A stretch of 39,140 nucleotides of DNA from Pseudobutyrivibrio sp. (GCA_024684955.1 JAIKWH010000004.1:1-39140), one strand, 5' to 3'; counted from the stretch's first letter, positions 24,510 to 32,539 are shown. The notes: generated from the sequence alone by a model not told the origin. Numbers and translations are program-made.

Positions 24510-25553
24510 ATGTCATTAGAAGAATACAAGGGCGTAGCTATATTCGCTCAGCAGGTTGATAACAAACTCAGCTCAATTGCCTTCGAACTTGTAGGTAAGG
24601 CACATGAGCTTGCATCTGATTTAGGAACAGACGTTACAGCAGTTGTACTTGGTAAGGATATTGCAGGTCTTGCAGAGGAACTTGGCGAGTACGGTGCTGA
24701 CAAGGTTGTTCTTATTGACAATCCAGAACTTGAAACATACCGCACAGAGCCATATGCACAGGCTCTCGCAGCATACATTAATGAGTACAAGCCAGAGATC
24801 ATGCTTGTTGGTGCAACAGCAATCGGTCGTGATCTTGGCCCTACAGTTTCAGCTAGAGTTCAGACAGGTCTTACAGCTGACTGTACATCACTTGAGATTG
24901 GTGATTTCCCACTTCAGCCAAAGGAGGGAGTAGAGCAGAAGCACAATCAGCTCCTTATGACTCGTCCAGCATTTGGTGGAAACACAATCGCTACAATCGC
25001 ATGCCCAGACAACCGTCCACAGATGGCTACAGTTCGTCCAGGTGTTATGCAGAAGCTTCCTAAGGAGGCTGGTCGCAAGGCTGAGGTTATTAACTTCAAT
25101 CCTGAGATCAAGGTTAACAACAGATTCGTTGATATCCTCAACGTAGTAAAGAACGTTGCTACAACAGTAGATATTATGGATGCAAAGATCCTTGTATCTG
25201 GTGGTCGTGGTATTGGTTCTCCAGAAAACTTCAAGATTCTTGATGATCTTGCAGAAGTTCTTGGCGGTACAGTATCTTGCTCTCGTGCAGTTGTAGATGC
25301 TGGCTGGAAGCCAAAGGATCTTCAGGTAGGTCAGACAGGTAAGACTGTTCGTCCTAACGTATATTTTGCAATCGGTATCTCTGGTGCTATCCAGCATACA
25401 GCAGGTATGGAAGAGTCTGATATCATCATTGCTATCAACAAAGATGAGACAGCTCCTATCTTTGATGTTGCTGATTACGGTATTGTTGGAGATCTCAACA
25501 AGATCGTTCCAGCTCTTACAGAGGCATTAAAGGCAGAATTAGCTGCAAAATAA
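24510..25553 (+). CDS. etfA: Electron transfer flavoprotein alpha subunit
   Basis: The 347-aa subunit carries the C-terminal FAD domain. VSGGRGIGS, the SRAVVDAGW stretch, QVGQTGKTVRPNVYFAIGIS with GAIQHTAGM, and INKDETAPIFDVADYGIVGD form the complete FAD-binding signature. The N-terminal domain begins YKGVAIFAQQ and includes LVGATAIGRDLGP. Length is normal for stand-alone clostridial EtfA; there is no added ferredoxin domain. AAGGAGG lies about 9 bases before the ATG. It is the last gene of the butyrate operon. Confidence 0.96.
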   Translation: MSLEEYKGVAIFAQQVDNKLSSIAFELVGKAHELASDLGTDVTAVVLGKDIAGLAEELGEYGADKVVLIDNPELETYRTEPYAQALAAYINEYKPEIMLVGATAIGRDLGPTVSARVQTGLTADCTSLEIGDFPLQPKEGVEQKHNQLLMTRPAFGGNTIATIACPDNRPQMATVRPGVMQKLPKEAGRKAEVINFNPEIKVNNRFVDILNVVKNVATTVDIMDAKILVSGGRGIGSPENFKILDDLAEVLGGTVSCSRAVVDAGWKPKDLQVGQTGKTVRPNVYFAIGISGAIQHTAGMEESDIIIAINKDETAPIFDVADYGIVGDLNKIVPALTEALKAELAAK

Positions 25554-25622
25554 TTTAATCCGGGGTTATATCTATTTCTTAATTGAATTAGATTTTCCTA
25601 TAATTTCTTTCTTTAATTTAAT

Positions 25623-25651
25623 GGAGGCAGATCCTTTTAGGGTCTGCCTTC
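25623..25651 (+). terminator. Probable terminator of the butyrate operon
   Basis: AGGCAGATCC pairs with GGGTCTGCCT with one wobble pair and a TTTTA loop. The following T-tract is poor (TTCAAACTTT), so it may leak or mainly protect the mRNA end. Confidence 0.6.
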
Positions 25652-25663
25652 AAACTTTATATA

Positions 25664-25691
25664 TTGTTTATTAACAAAATGGTGTTACAAT
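25664..25691 (+). promoter_or_regulatory. Promoter ending 6 bp before the MATE start codon
   Basis: TTGTTT (25664-25669) and TACAAT (25686-25691) are 16 bp apart, and TGT before the -10 gives an extended element. The predicted transcript start falls on or next to the ATG at 25698. Confidence 0.65.
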
Positions 25692-25697
25692 CTTCTT

Positions 25698-27068
25698 ATG
25701 GCTAAATCAAACACTAAACAAGTAGATATGACACAGGGACCACTTCTGGGCAAACTCATTCTTTTCTCCATCCCTATCATTGCATCATCCCTCTTGCAGT
25801 TACTATTTAATGCAGCTGATGTAATTGTTGTGGGTAATTATGCAGGGGAAAATTCTCTTGCAGCCGTTGGTTCCACCTCTTCACTTATTAATCTCATGGC
25901 CAATCTTTTTATTGGCATTTCCATCGGCGCGAATGTATGCGCAGCCCAATTTTACGGAGCAGGTCACGAAGATGATGTAGACAAGACAGTCCACACAAGT
26001 ATTGCCTTCTCACTGATTTGTGGCGTGATTTTAATATTTATAGGCTTATTTGGGGCAGGTCCAATGCTCAGGATAATGGGTAGTCCAAAAGAAGTTATAG
26101 GTCTGGCAGAACTTTACGTGAGAATATATTTTACTGCCATGCCAGCTATAATGCTCTACAACTTTTTGGCAGGAATACTGAGGGCCTCAGGAGATACAAC
26201 CCACCCTCTGATTTTCCTTACAGTGGCAGGGGTGGTTAATGTAATTCTCAATCTTATTTTGGTTATTGGATTTAGGATGGATGTGGCAGGAGTAGCCATT
26301 GCTACAGTTGTCTCAAATTATATATCCTGCATTATGCTTATTGTTTTTTTGATGCGTCATCAATTCCCGCTAAAAATAAATGTTTCTCGCATCAGAATTG
26401 ATAGGAGAATTTTAAAAAAGATTATTAGAATTGGACTGCCTGCAGCTGTACAGGGTACAGTATTCTCCCTATCCAATGTAGTCATCCAATCATCTATAAA
26501 TTCCTTTGGAGCCGTAGTGGTGGCAGGCTCTGCGGCAGCGGCTTCCATAGAGGGATTCGTATATGTATCTATGAATTCAGTTTCCCAGTCCTGCGTTACC
26601 TTTGTAGGCCAAAATTATGGAGCAGGAAAGCCGCAAAGAGTCAAGGTGGTAGTCCTGGAATGCCTTGGGATAGCCACTGTTGTAGGCCTTGTAATGGGCA
26701 ATTTAGCCTATTTCTTTGCCAATCCATTGCTGGGCATCTACACAGATAGCAAGGAGGCCATAGCGGCTGGCACAATCAGAGTTTTTTGGATTTGTTGCCC
26801 ATATTTCCTCTGTGGAGTTATGGATACCCTGGCAGGCGGATTAAGAGGCCTTGGTAATTCCACACTGCCTATGATAGTTTCCCTTTTGGGAGCCTGTGCA
26901 TCCCGCCTGGTGTGGATTGCCACTTACTTTAAATATCACCACACGGAGGGGGTGTTATTCTTTTCGTACCCAGCCTCTTGGTTTTTGACCTCATTGGTAC
27001 ATGCCATTTGCCTTATCATCGTATATAGGGCATGGGTAAAAAGAAAGGCCGCAGGCAGACCAATCTGA
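25698..27068 (+). CDS. MATE-family multidrug/toxin efflux transporter
   Basis: The 456-aa membrane protein has about 12 membrane segments in two halves and the N-terminal MATE signature LFSIPIIASSLLQLLFNAAD. It should export organic cations or drugs against sodium or protons; the substrate cannot be told from sequence. The first half shows VGNYAGENSLAAVG and GISIGANVCAAQFYGAG; the second repeats GLPAAVQGTVFSLSNV and FVGQNYGAGKPQRV. No ribosome site precedes the ATG and the promoter -10 ends 6 bp upstream, so it is probably translated from a leaderless mRNA. It converges on the YjjB-type gene with a 20-bp gap. Confidence 0.93.
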   Translation: MAKSNTKQVDMTQGPLLGKLILFSIPIIASSLLQLLFNAADVIVVGNYAGENSLAAVGSTSSLINLMANLFIGISIGANVCAAQFYGAGHEDDVDKTVHTSIAFSLICGVILIFIGLFGAGPMLRIMGSPKEVIGLAELYVRIYFTAMPAIMLYNFLAGILRASGDTTHPLIFLTVAGVVNVILNLILVIGFRMDVAGVAIATVVSNYISCIMLIVFLMRHQFPLKINVSRIRIDRRILKKIIRIGLPAAVQGTVFSLSNVVIQSSINSFGAVVVAGSAAAASIEGFVYVSMNSVSQSCVTFVGQNYGAGKPQRVKVVVLECLGIATVVGLVMGNLAYFFANPLLGIYTDSKEAIAAGTIRVFWICCPYFLCGVMDTLAGGLRGLGNSTLPMIVSLLGACASRLVWIATYFKYHHTEGVLFFSYPASWFLTSLVHAICLIIVYRAWVKRKAAGRPI

Positions 27069-27088
27069 CTGTGACCCATGTATTTTTA

Positions 27089-27547
27089 TTATTGTTTAGC
27101 CTTTTTGCAAGCGAAGACTTTGTTGAACCAGGCCTGTGGGAAAGCCATCCCAAAGATGATTCCCATAACAATAGCGCCGGCTGTTTTAATTGTAGAAAGG
27201 CCATAATTTGAAAACATAGCCATATCATCCATAATTAGATAGTAGGAAGTGTAATATATTCCCGCTCCAGGTACCAAGGGGAAAATCCCGGTAATAAGGT
27301 ATACTGTGGCGGGATTTTTTCTTGCTACAGCAAGGGATCTGGAGAATACAGTAAGGATAATGGCACCAACCATATTGCCCAAGGTAGGGCCAGCCCCAGC
27401 GGTGGAAACAATTACATAAAAAATCCAGCCCAAGGCTCCTGAGATACCACACAAGATAAGCTCTGTCTTTGGAGCACCAAATACAACAGCAAAGCCTATG
27501 GTGGCAATCATACTAACAATAAATTGAATAATAAGGTCTTGAATCAT
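27089..27547 (-). CDS. ThrE_2/YjjB-type exporter subunit
   Basis: The 152-aa product has about four to five membrane segments and the ThrE_2 (DUF3815, YjjB) family signature, with NPATVYLITGIFPLVPGAGI. With its partner it forms a two-part exporter; the E. coli YjjP-YjjB pair exports succinate, and fused ThrE exports threonine. The substrate here is unknown. The ATG at 27545-27547 overlaps the partner stop codon by 4 bp (ATGA), and GGAGGAGG lies upstream. The longer upstream reading is out of step with that ribosome site. Confidence 0.9.
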   Translation of the reverse strand: MIQDLIIQFIVSMIATIGFAVVFGAPKTELILCGISGALGWIFYVIVSTAGAGPTLGNMVGAIILTVFSRSLAVARKNPATVYLITGIFPLVPGAGIYYTSYYLIMDDMAMFSNYGLSTIKTAGAIVMGIIFGMAFPQAWFNKVFACKKAKQ

Positions 27548-28323
27548 AGCAATACACCTCCTCCAATAATATGGGCGAAGGTGATGACAACACCAACACC
27601 AACAGCAATACAAAAGGCTGTTAGGAGGGCATCTATAAGTCTTATAGACCCAGACAGGTAATCGCTATTGATGAAATCCCTGATAGAATTGGTAAGGGGG
27701 ATTCCAGGTACCAGGGGCATGATGCCACCGATTATTATCTTGTCATAGTGGACAGGGGCCCCGGCAATGTAAATCAAAATAGCCACAATGGAAACTATTG
27801 CTGAGCCCAAGACGTTTTTGACCGCCTTAGAAGTCTCTTTTTTGAAAGAATTAAGAGCAATTTTTAGGATAAAGCCGACTAATATGGCAATGATAGCATC
27901 CAAGATGCTGCCACCATATAGGTATGCGAAGCCGCCACAACCAATGCCTGTGGCAATAACTAATTGAATAGTGTTGTAATAGACCTCTTTCTTGCACTGG
28001 TTAAGCCTTTCCCAAGCATCCTCTATGCTGATAGTCTTGTTGCAAACATCTCGGCACAGGGAATTTAAGGCGGATATGCGTCCCAAATTCATATCCAGCA
28101 TAGGCACATGCCTAATCATAGAGCCGCTGTGGGCAGTGGTCTCGTCAGCGCTGGCAAAGATTCCATTGCTCAAGACATACACATCGTAATCCTCTATGTT
28201 ATAAGCATTCAAAATTGCTAGGATGCTATCTTCGATTCTGTACACCTCTCCACCGTTACGCAGCATTATATCACCCAACTCAACTGCGAAAGAGAGGACC
28301 TCTTTTGTCTTTGTTTCTGTCAT
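27544..28323 (-). CDS. ThrE_1/YjjP-type exporter subunit
   Basis: The 259-aa product has the cytoplasmic N-terminal domain of the ThrE_1 (DUF1212, YjjP) family (GDIMLRNGGEVYRIEDSI, VYVLSNGIFAS) and about five membrane segments from residue 115 on. GGIMPLVPGIPLTNSIRDF is the family hallmark. It is the larger partner of the exporter whose second part overlaps it by 4 bp. AGGAG lies 8 bases before the ATG. In an anaerobe making organic acids, a dicarboxylate or amino-acid exporter is plausible but not shown. Confidence 0.9.
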   Translation of the reverse strand: MTETKTKEVLSFAVELGDIMLRNGGEVYRIEDSILAILNAYNIEDYDVYVLSNGIFASADETTAHSGSMIRHVPMLDMNLGRISALNSLCRDVCNKTISIEDAWERLNQCKKEVYYNTIQLVIATGIGCGGFAYLYGGSILDAIIAILVGFILKIALNSFKKETSKAVKNVLGSAIVSIVAILIYIAGAPVHYDKIIIGGIMPLVPGIPLTNSIRDFINSDYLSGSIRLIDALLTAFCIAVGVGVVITFAHIIGGGVLL

Positions 28324-28454
28324 TAAAATACTCCTAAAAAATGGGAAAACCCAACTTCGATTTCATTATCTAATATTAAAGTCTTCTTTTCAATATGAAA
28401 AGGTGACGTTATATTGTGGTATATTTGTGAATGTGCACCTGTAGTTAATAACAA

Positions 28455-28512
28455 TGTGGATAACTTTACTTATCCCCTCCTAAAAAAATATGGATGTGGA
28501 AAATGTGGATAA
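28455..28512. promoter_or_regulatory. Cluster of four DnaA-box-like nonamers
   Basis: Perfect TGTGGATAA (reverse of TTATCCACA) occurs at 28455-28463 and 28504-28512. TGTGGAAAA at 28495-28503 has one mismatch and abuts the latter. TTATCCCCT at 28470-28478 has two mismatches in the opposite orientation. They fill 58 bp of a 363-bp gene-free gap (28324-28686) between divergent genes. No dnaA or dnaN gene is near. The gap also holds a 6-bp AAGGGA/TCCCTT hairpin (28564-28579). Confidence 0.65.
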
Positions 28513-28577
28513 GTCAAGAATGTAGTTGAATAGAAAATCAACAAGTTGAAATGCGCTGATTTAAAGGGATTTGTCCC

Positions 28578-28624
28578 TTGTACCCACAAACAAACATGGT
28601 ATACAATAGAATTCGTGATATAAT
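28578..28624 (+). promoter_or_regulatory. Probable mrp promoters
   Basis: TTGTAC (28578-28583) is 18 bp from TACAAT (28602-28607). A second candidate is the extended -10 TGATATAAT ending at 28624. Either gives a leader of about 55-75 nt. Confidence 0.5.
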
Positions 28625-28652
28625 TTATTCACATCCGTTGAAAGATATTAAG

Positions 28653-28667
28653 ACCTAGGAATTAGGT
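28653..28667 (+). other. Palindrome ACCTA-GGAAT-TAGGT before mrp
   Basis: It lies just upstream of the AAGGAGG ribosome site of mrp and nearly repeats the palindrome before thyA (9430-9443). Confidence 0.4.
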
Positions 28668-28686
28668 ATTTAAGGAGGTTCATTTA

Positions 28687-29553
28687 ATGGCAAATGAGAA
28701 TAAAAGCGACTGTTCTTCTGCAAGCACATGTGGACGCAGTTCCTGTGAGGGATGTCCATCAGCTGCAGCAGCGCAAAAGGGAGTTAGAAATACAGCATTC
28801 TTAGAGCAGCCAAATAAAAACTCAAATATTAAACATGTAATCGGAATCGTTTCAGGAAAGGGTGGCGTTGGCAAGTCTCTTGTTACATCATCACTTGCTT
28901 CTTTAATGTCAAAGGCGGGATACTCTGTTGGTATTCTCGATGCAGATATCACTGGCCCATCTATTCCAAAAATGTTTGGGGTCCAGGGCCCAGCCAGAGG
29001 AAATGATGATGGTACTTTTCCAGAACTGGCAGCAGACGGCACTAAGATTATGTCTATCAACCTTATGTTAGAGGATGAGGAGGCTCCAGTTGTTTGGCGT
29101 GGTCCTGTTATAGCAGGAGTGGTCAAGCAATTCTGGACAGATGTCCAGTGGGGTGATTTAGATTATTTATTTGTAGATATGCCACCTGGAACAGGAGATG
29201 TTCCACTCACATGTTTCCAGTCTATCCCAGTGGATGGCATAGTGATTGTTACTTCTCCACAGGAGTTGGTGCAGATGATTGTCCGCAAGGCATACAATAT
29301 GGCTGACATGATGCACATCCCTGTCATTGGATTAGTAGAAAACTATTCATATATCAAATGTCCTGATTGTGGCAAAAAGATTGAAATCTTTGGAAAGAGC
29401 AATCTGGATGCTGTAGCAGGTGAACTGGCACTTCCAATCCTGGGTAAGATGCCAATGGACAGTGCTTTTGCTGCCGCTGCTGACGCAGGTCGTATCTACG
29501 AGATAAACAACGAATATCTGGCAGAGTCAAAGAAATATTTAGAGAATCTATAA
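28687..29553 (+). CDS. mrp: Mrp/ApbC-type P-loop ATPase, iron-sulfur carrier
   Basis: The 288-aa cytoplasmic ATPase is of the Mrp/NBP35 family, which carries and transfers Fe-S clusters. The deviant Walker A GKGGVGKS (about 58-65) is intact. LDADITGPSIP, the DMPPGTGDVPLT switch region and the C-terminal CPDC pair that binds the cluster at the dimer interface follow. The N-terminus has an extra Cys cluster, with Cys9, Cys15, Cys20 and Cys23, resembling the Cys motif in front of NBP35-type proteins. AAGGAGG precedes the ATG. A cyclophilin gene follows 48 bp later. Confidence 0.93.
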   Translation: MANENKSDCSSASTCGRSSCEGCPSAAAAQKGVRNTAFLEQPNKNSNIKHVIGIVSGKGGVGKSLVTSSLASLMSKAGYSVGILDADITGPSIPKMFGVQGPARGNDDGTFPELAADGTKIMSINLMLEDEEAPVVWRGPVIAGVVKQFWTDVQWGDLDYLFVDMPPGTGDVPLTCFQSIPVDGIVIVTSPQELVQMIVRKAYNMADMMHIPVIGLVENYSYIKCPDCGKKIEIFGKSNLDAVAGELALPILGKMPMDSAFAAAADAGRIYEINNEYLAESKKYLENL

Positions 29554-29601
29554 TATGCAGAGGATCTAGAAGCAAAGGATTTCATTTAAAGGAGATTAAT
29601 T

Positions 29602-30123
29602 ATGGCAAAGAATCCAGTAGTTACTATTGAGATGGAAAATGGGGATGTAATGAAAGCTGAGTTGTACCCAGATGTTGCCCCAAACACAGTAAACAACTTT
29701 ATCAGTCTTATCAACCACAATTTCTATGATGGAGTAATTTTCCATAGGGTAATCAATGGCTTTATGCTCCAGGGTGGAGATCCAGACGGAACAGGTATGG
29801 GTGGACCAGGATACTCTATTGATGGAGAGTTTTCAAGCAATGGCTTCAAAAATGACCTAAAGCATGAGCCGGGTGTCCTCTCAATGGCCCGCACCATGAT
29901 GCCTAACTCAGCAGGCAGCCAGTTCTTCATCATGCACAAGACCAGCCCACACCTTGATGGCGACTATGCTGCATTTGGCAAGGTGATTGAGGGTATGGAT
30001 GTGGTCAACAAGATTGCGGAGGTGGACACAGACTATTCTGATCGCCCACTTGTAGAGCAAAAGATGAAAAAGGTAACAGTTGATACTTTTGGAGTTGATT
30101 ATCCAGAGCCAAAGACCCACTAA
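29602..30123 (+). CDS. Cyclophilin-type peptidyl-prolyl isomerase
   Basis: The 173-aa enzyme speeds cis-trans isomerisation of Xaa-Pro bonds. It has no signal peptide, so it is cytoplasmic. Core motifs are FHRVINGFMLQGGDPDGTG with the catalytic Arg, LSMAR, the SAGSQFFI stretch and FGKVIEGMDVV. Length is typical of small bacterial cyclophilins. AAAGGAG is 8 bases before the ATG. It is probably cotranscribed with mrp, ending at the terminator at 30161. Confidence 0.95.
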   Translation: MAKNPVVTIEMENGDVMKAELYPDVAPNTVNNFISLINHNFYDGVIFHRVINGFMLQGGDPDGTGMGGPGYSIDGEFSSNGFKNDLKHEPGVLSMARTMMPNSAGSQFFIMHKTSPHLDGDYAAFGKVIEGMDVVNKIAEVDTDYSDRPLVEQKMKKVTVDTFGVDYPEPKTH

Positions 30124-30160
30124 GATTGTGCTTGAATATATTATTATTATTTGATATCAT

Positions 30161-30193
30161 AACGACGTTTCCCAAATGGAGACGTCGTTTTTC
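30161..30193 (+). terminator. Rho-independent terminator after the cyclophilin gene
   Basis: AACGACGT (30161-30168) and ACGTCGTT (30182-30189) pair, TCC/GGA can extend the stem, and T-rich sequence follows. Confidence 0.85.
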
Positions 30194-30215
30194 TTATTTT
30201 TCCCTATTTATTAAT

Positions 30216-31091
30216 ATGAACACAATAGAATTATTTTTTAAAAACAGGAGTCTAGTGCTTTTACTATGGCTTTGTATTTCTGTGCCTCCAATTATCCTAT
30301 CTTTTTTTAAGAGGAGAGAGGCTTTTCGATGCCACAAGGACAAGAAAAAACTCATGAGAGAATTGCTCTATGCTATAAAGGATTCCAAGGATTTGAGATT
30401 GTCTTTACGAGAATTGACCCTGGTTTTTAGTAGGAAAAGCAGGGTGGGAAAGGCTATAAGGATGGGAATAAAAAAGACAGAGAATCCCACTTTTACTGCA
30501 GGAGATTTGTTGACGTACCTGGCAAAGAAACTAAAGTGCCCGGTTTTTTCTGTCATGGGCCATAGCCTGGATTTGGATAGAAGGGGACATGATGCTGCAA
30601 TCATAGGCCTGCTTGGTCAGTTGGTGGATGCCTGGGATAGGCAAAGCCTCTTGCTATACAAAAGAAAGGGAGCCCAGTGGATAATCGCCTTCATTTACAA
30701 GGAGGGCTTTCTCATTACAAATCTGGTCATATATTTTTATTTTAGGAATGAATTTAGTCTGATAATTGCAGTGGTAATTAACACAGTTGGCTTATTGATT
30801 TTTGCAATTCTGTTTTTGAACTGGAATATGGAAGACAGTCACACAAATGAAGGGAAACTTGCATTTATAAATTCTGCCTTGGACGCTGTCATTCTTTCGT
30901 TAGACAATTCAGAAGAGTTACAAATCGCATCAGAAAGACTATCGCGCTATTTGCAGGGAGATTTTCTCCAAGAAAAAAAGACCCCTGCTCCAGGGGCTGC
31001 CTTGAGAAAGGTCTTTCAGACAGCAGGAGCAGCAGGTCTAATGCTTAATTTGGTTATGGTTCTTGAGCGTTTTGTTCAACAGGCAGTTTAA
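30216..31091 (+). CDS. Unrecognised membrane protein
   Basis: The 291-aa product has one membrane segment at 12-30, a basic cytoplasmic region (about 31-150), two further segments (about 150-175 and 182-205) and a soluble tail ending in a hydrophobic stretch (about 275-290). I do not recognise the family; the layout loosely recalls type II secretion F/TadB-like proteins but without clear motifs. The ATG at 30216 has no ribosome site. The frame is open further upstream, but that part overlaps the cyclophilin terminator. The 3' end overlaps the convergent CNNM/CBS gene by 38 bp, so the true start and expression need checking. Confidence 0.7.
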   Translation: MNTIELFFKNRSLVLLLWLCISVPPIILSFFKRREAFRCHKDKKKLMRELLYAIKDSKDLRLSLRELTLVFSRKSRVGKAIRMGIKKTENPTFTAGDLLTYLAKKLKCPVFSVMGHSLDLDRRGHDAAIIGLLGQLVDAWDRQSLLLYKRKGAQWIIAFIYKEGFLITNLVIYFYFRNEFSLIIAVVINTVGLLIFAILFLNWNMEDSHTNEGKLAFINSALDAVILSLDNSEELQIASERLSRYLQGDFLQEKKTPAPGAALRKVFQTAGAAGLMLNLVMVLERFVQQAV

Positions 31092-32328
31092 TCCTGAGTT
31101 TGTGGATACGCTTTTTGTTGGAAGAAAGGACTCTGATAATTGTGCCGTTTTCTGACACATAGGTCTCCCCAATTTTTGGGAAATGATCGAAGGCACCGAT
31201 TATGTATCCGGCTATGGTGTCGTAGTCCTCGCTTTCGAATCCCAGTGGGAGAATGTTGCAAAGGTCCTCCAGATTCATGGAGCCAAGGACATCGTATTCT
31301 CGGTCGTTGATTTTTACTAGTGGGTCTTCCTCGTCCTCATCATACTCATCGCGGATTTCTCCAACGATTTCTTCCAAGAGGTCCTCTAGGGTAATCATAC
31401 CTGACAATTCTCCGTATTCATTTAAAACGATGGAGAGAGTGGCAGCCCCCCCTCTCATTTCATCAAAGAGGTCAGAAACATTTTTGCTTTCGTAGGTAAA
31501 ATAGGCATCCCTGAGATAATCTTTTACAGAAAAAGAATCATTTGGAACCAGGCCTAAGAAGTCTTTCATATTTATAAGACCGATTACATTGTCTGTTTCA
31601 GCCTGGGTCACAGGGATTCTGGTGAACATATTCTCCTTGAATATTTTCATGAGATCCTTGTAGGAAATGTTGTCCTCCACCATAGTCATGTCTATGCGGG
31701 GAATCATAACCTCTTTTGCGGTGGCATCGGAAAAGTCGAACACTTTATGAATCATGGTCCTTTCTTCGCCTTCGATTTCACCGCTCTTGTGACTCTTATC
31801 AACCATGACACGGATTTCGTCCTCAGTGATAGGATCATCTTTGAAATCAGCGTCCACTCCAAAAAGTTTTATCACTATTCCAGAAAGGAAATTTACAGCA
31901 ATAATAACTGGAGTGAGCAAGAGCATAAGGGAATATATAAATGGGGCAAACATCAGGCTTAGATTCATAGAGTTAATTGTTGCCAATGATTTTGGAGTAA
32001 TTTCTCCAAAGATAAGGATTAGCAAGGTCAAAATACCTGTGGCTATTCCGGCACCAACGCTGCCAAATATATCTATGGCAAGGGTGGTGGCCAGGGATGA
32101 GGCAGACAGGTTTACAATGTTGTTTCCTATGAGAATTGCTGAAAGCATTTTCTTAGGGCGGCTAACAACATCCAGAACTCTCTTTGCCTTTTTGTCACCA
32201 TCCTCCACCTTGGTTTGCAATTTGATTTTGTTTACAGTAGTAAGTGCTGTTTCCGCAGATGAAAAAAATCCGGAAAGCAGCAGTAAAATGATTAGTACTA
32301 ACAATCGGGGAACTAAGTCACTATCCAA
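31054..32328 (-). CDS. CNNM/CBS-domain (HlyC/CorC family) membrane protein
   Basis: The 424-aa product has an N-terminal CNNM (DUF21) membrane domain with SGFFSSAETALTTVNKIKLQ and three to four membrane segments, then two CBS repeats (about 205-330) and a C-terminal CorC_HlyC domain (about 345-420). VMIPRIDMTMV and NEYGELSGMITLEDLLEEIV are typical. Relatives affect magnesium/cobalt export; the old haemolysin name is not evidence of toxicity. The start is TTG at 32326-32328, backed by AGGAG 8 bases upstream. The gene overlaps the convergent membrane protein gene tail to tail. Confidence 0.92.
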   Translation of the reverse strand: MDSDLVPRLLVLIILLLLSGFFSSAETALTTVNKIKLQTKVEDGDKKAKRVLDVVSRPKKMLSAILIGNNIVNLSASSLATTLAIDIFGSVGAGIATGILTLLILIFGEITPKSLATINSMNLSLMFAPFIYSLMLLLTPVIIAVNFLSGIVIKLFGVDADFKDDPITEDEIRVMVDKSHKSGEIEGEERTMIHKVFDFSDATAKEVMIPRIDMTMVEDNISYKDLMKIFKENMFTRIPVTQAETDNVIGLINMKDFLGLVPNDSFSVKDYLRDAYFTYESKNVSDLFDEMRGGAATLSIVLNEYGELSGMITLEDLLEEIVGEIRDEYDEDEEDPLVKINDREYDVLGSMNLEDLCNILPLGFESEDYDTIAGYIIGAFDHFPKIGETYVSENGTIIRVLSSNKKRIHKLRIKLPVEQNAQEP

Positions 32329-32365
32329 AATTAATCTCCTTTACAAGTTGTTGCTGACGATATAT

Positions 32366-32377
32366 ATTCTCGAGAAT
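32366..32377. promoter_or_regulatory. Perfect 12-bp palindrome in a divergent promoter region
   Basis: ATTCTCGAGAAT reads the same on both strands, 37 bp upstream of the TTG of the CNNM/CBS gene. Possible operator. Confidence 0.45.
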
Positions 32378-32397
32378 TATTCCGAGATTTGTCTGTA

Positions 32398-32422
32398 AAA
32401 TATTCTGGTATACAGAATATTT
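32398..32422. promoter_or_regulatory. 25-bp inverted repeat, possible operator
   Basis: AAATATTCTG and CAGAATATTT are perfect 10-bp arms around GTATA. The site lies between the divergent CNNM/CBS and TPR lipoprotein genes. It shares ATTCT with the palindrome 20 bp to the left. Confidence 0.55.
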
Positions 32423-32523
32423 ATAGATTATAACACAGATCAATGAAAAACATTAGTTATATGACCTCTTTAGGATTTTGTTAATTATTTTGCCTGTAAA
32501 ATCTAGGAAAGCAATAGGGTATT

Positions 32524-32532
32524 TGATAAAAT
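32524..32532 (+). promoter_or_regulatory. Extended -10 immediately before the TPR lipoprotein gene
   Basis: TGATAAAAT ends 7 bp before the ATG at 32540, so the transcript would begin at the start codon. No convincing -35 is visible. Confidence 0.5.
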
Positions 32533-32539
32533 AATTGTC

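Noticed and set aside
25664-25677. Rex operator before the MATE gene
   Set aside because: TTGTTTATTAACAA has one good half-site but the wrong spacing for the 18-bp Rex consensus.
28324-28686. Chromosomal origin of replication
   Set aside because: DnaA boxes are present, but no dnaA, dnaN, rpmH or other origin-linked genes lie in the window, so only a DnaA-binding cluster is claimed.
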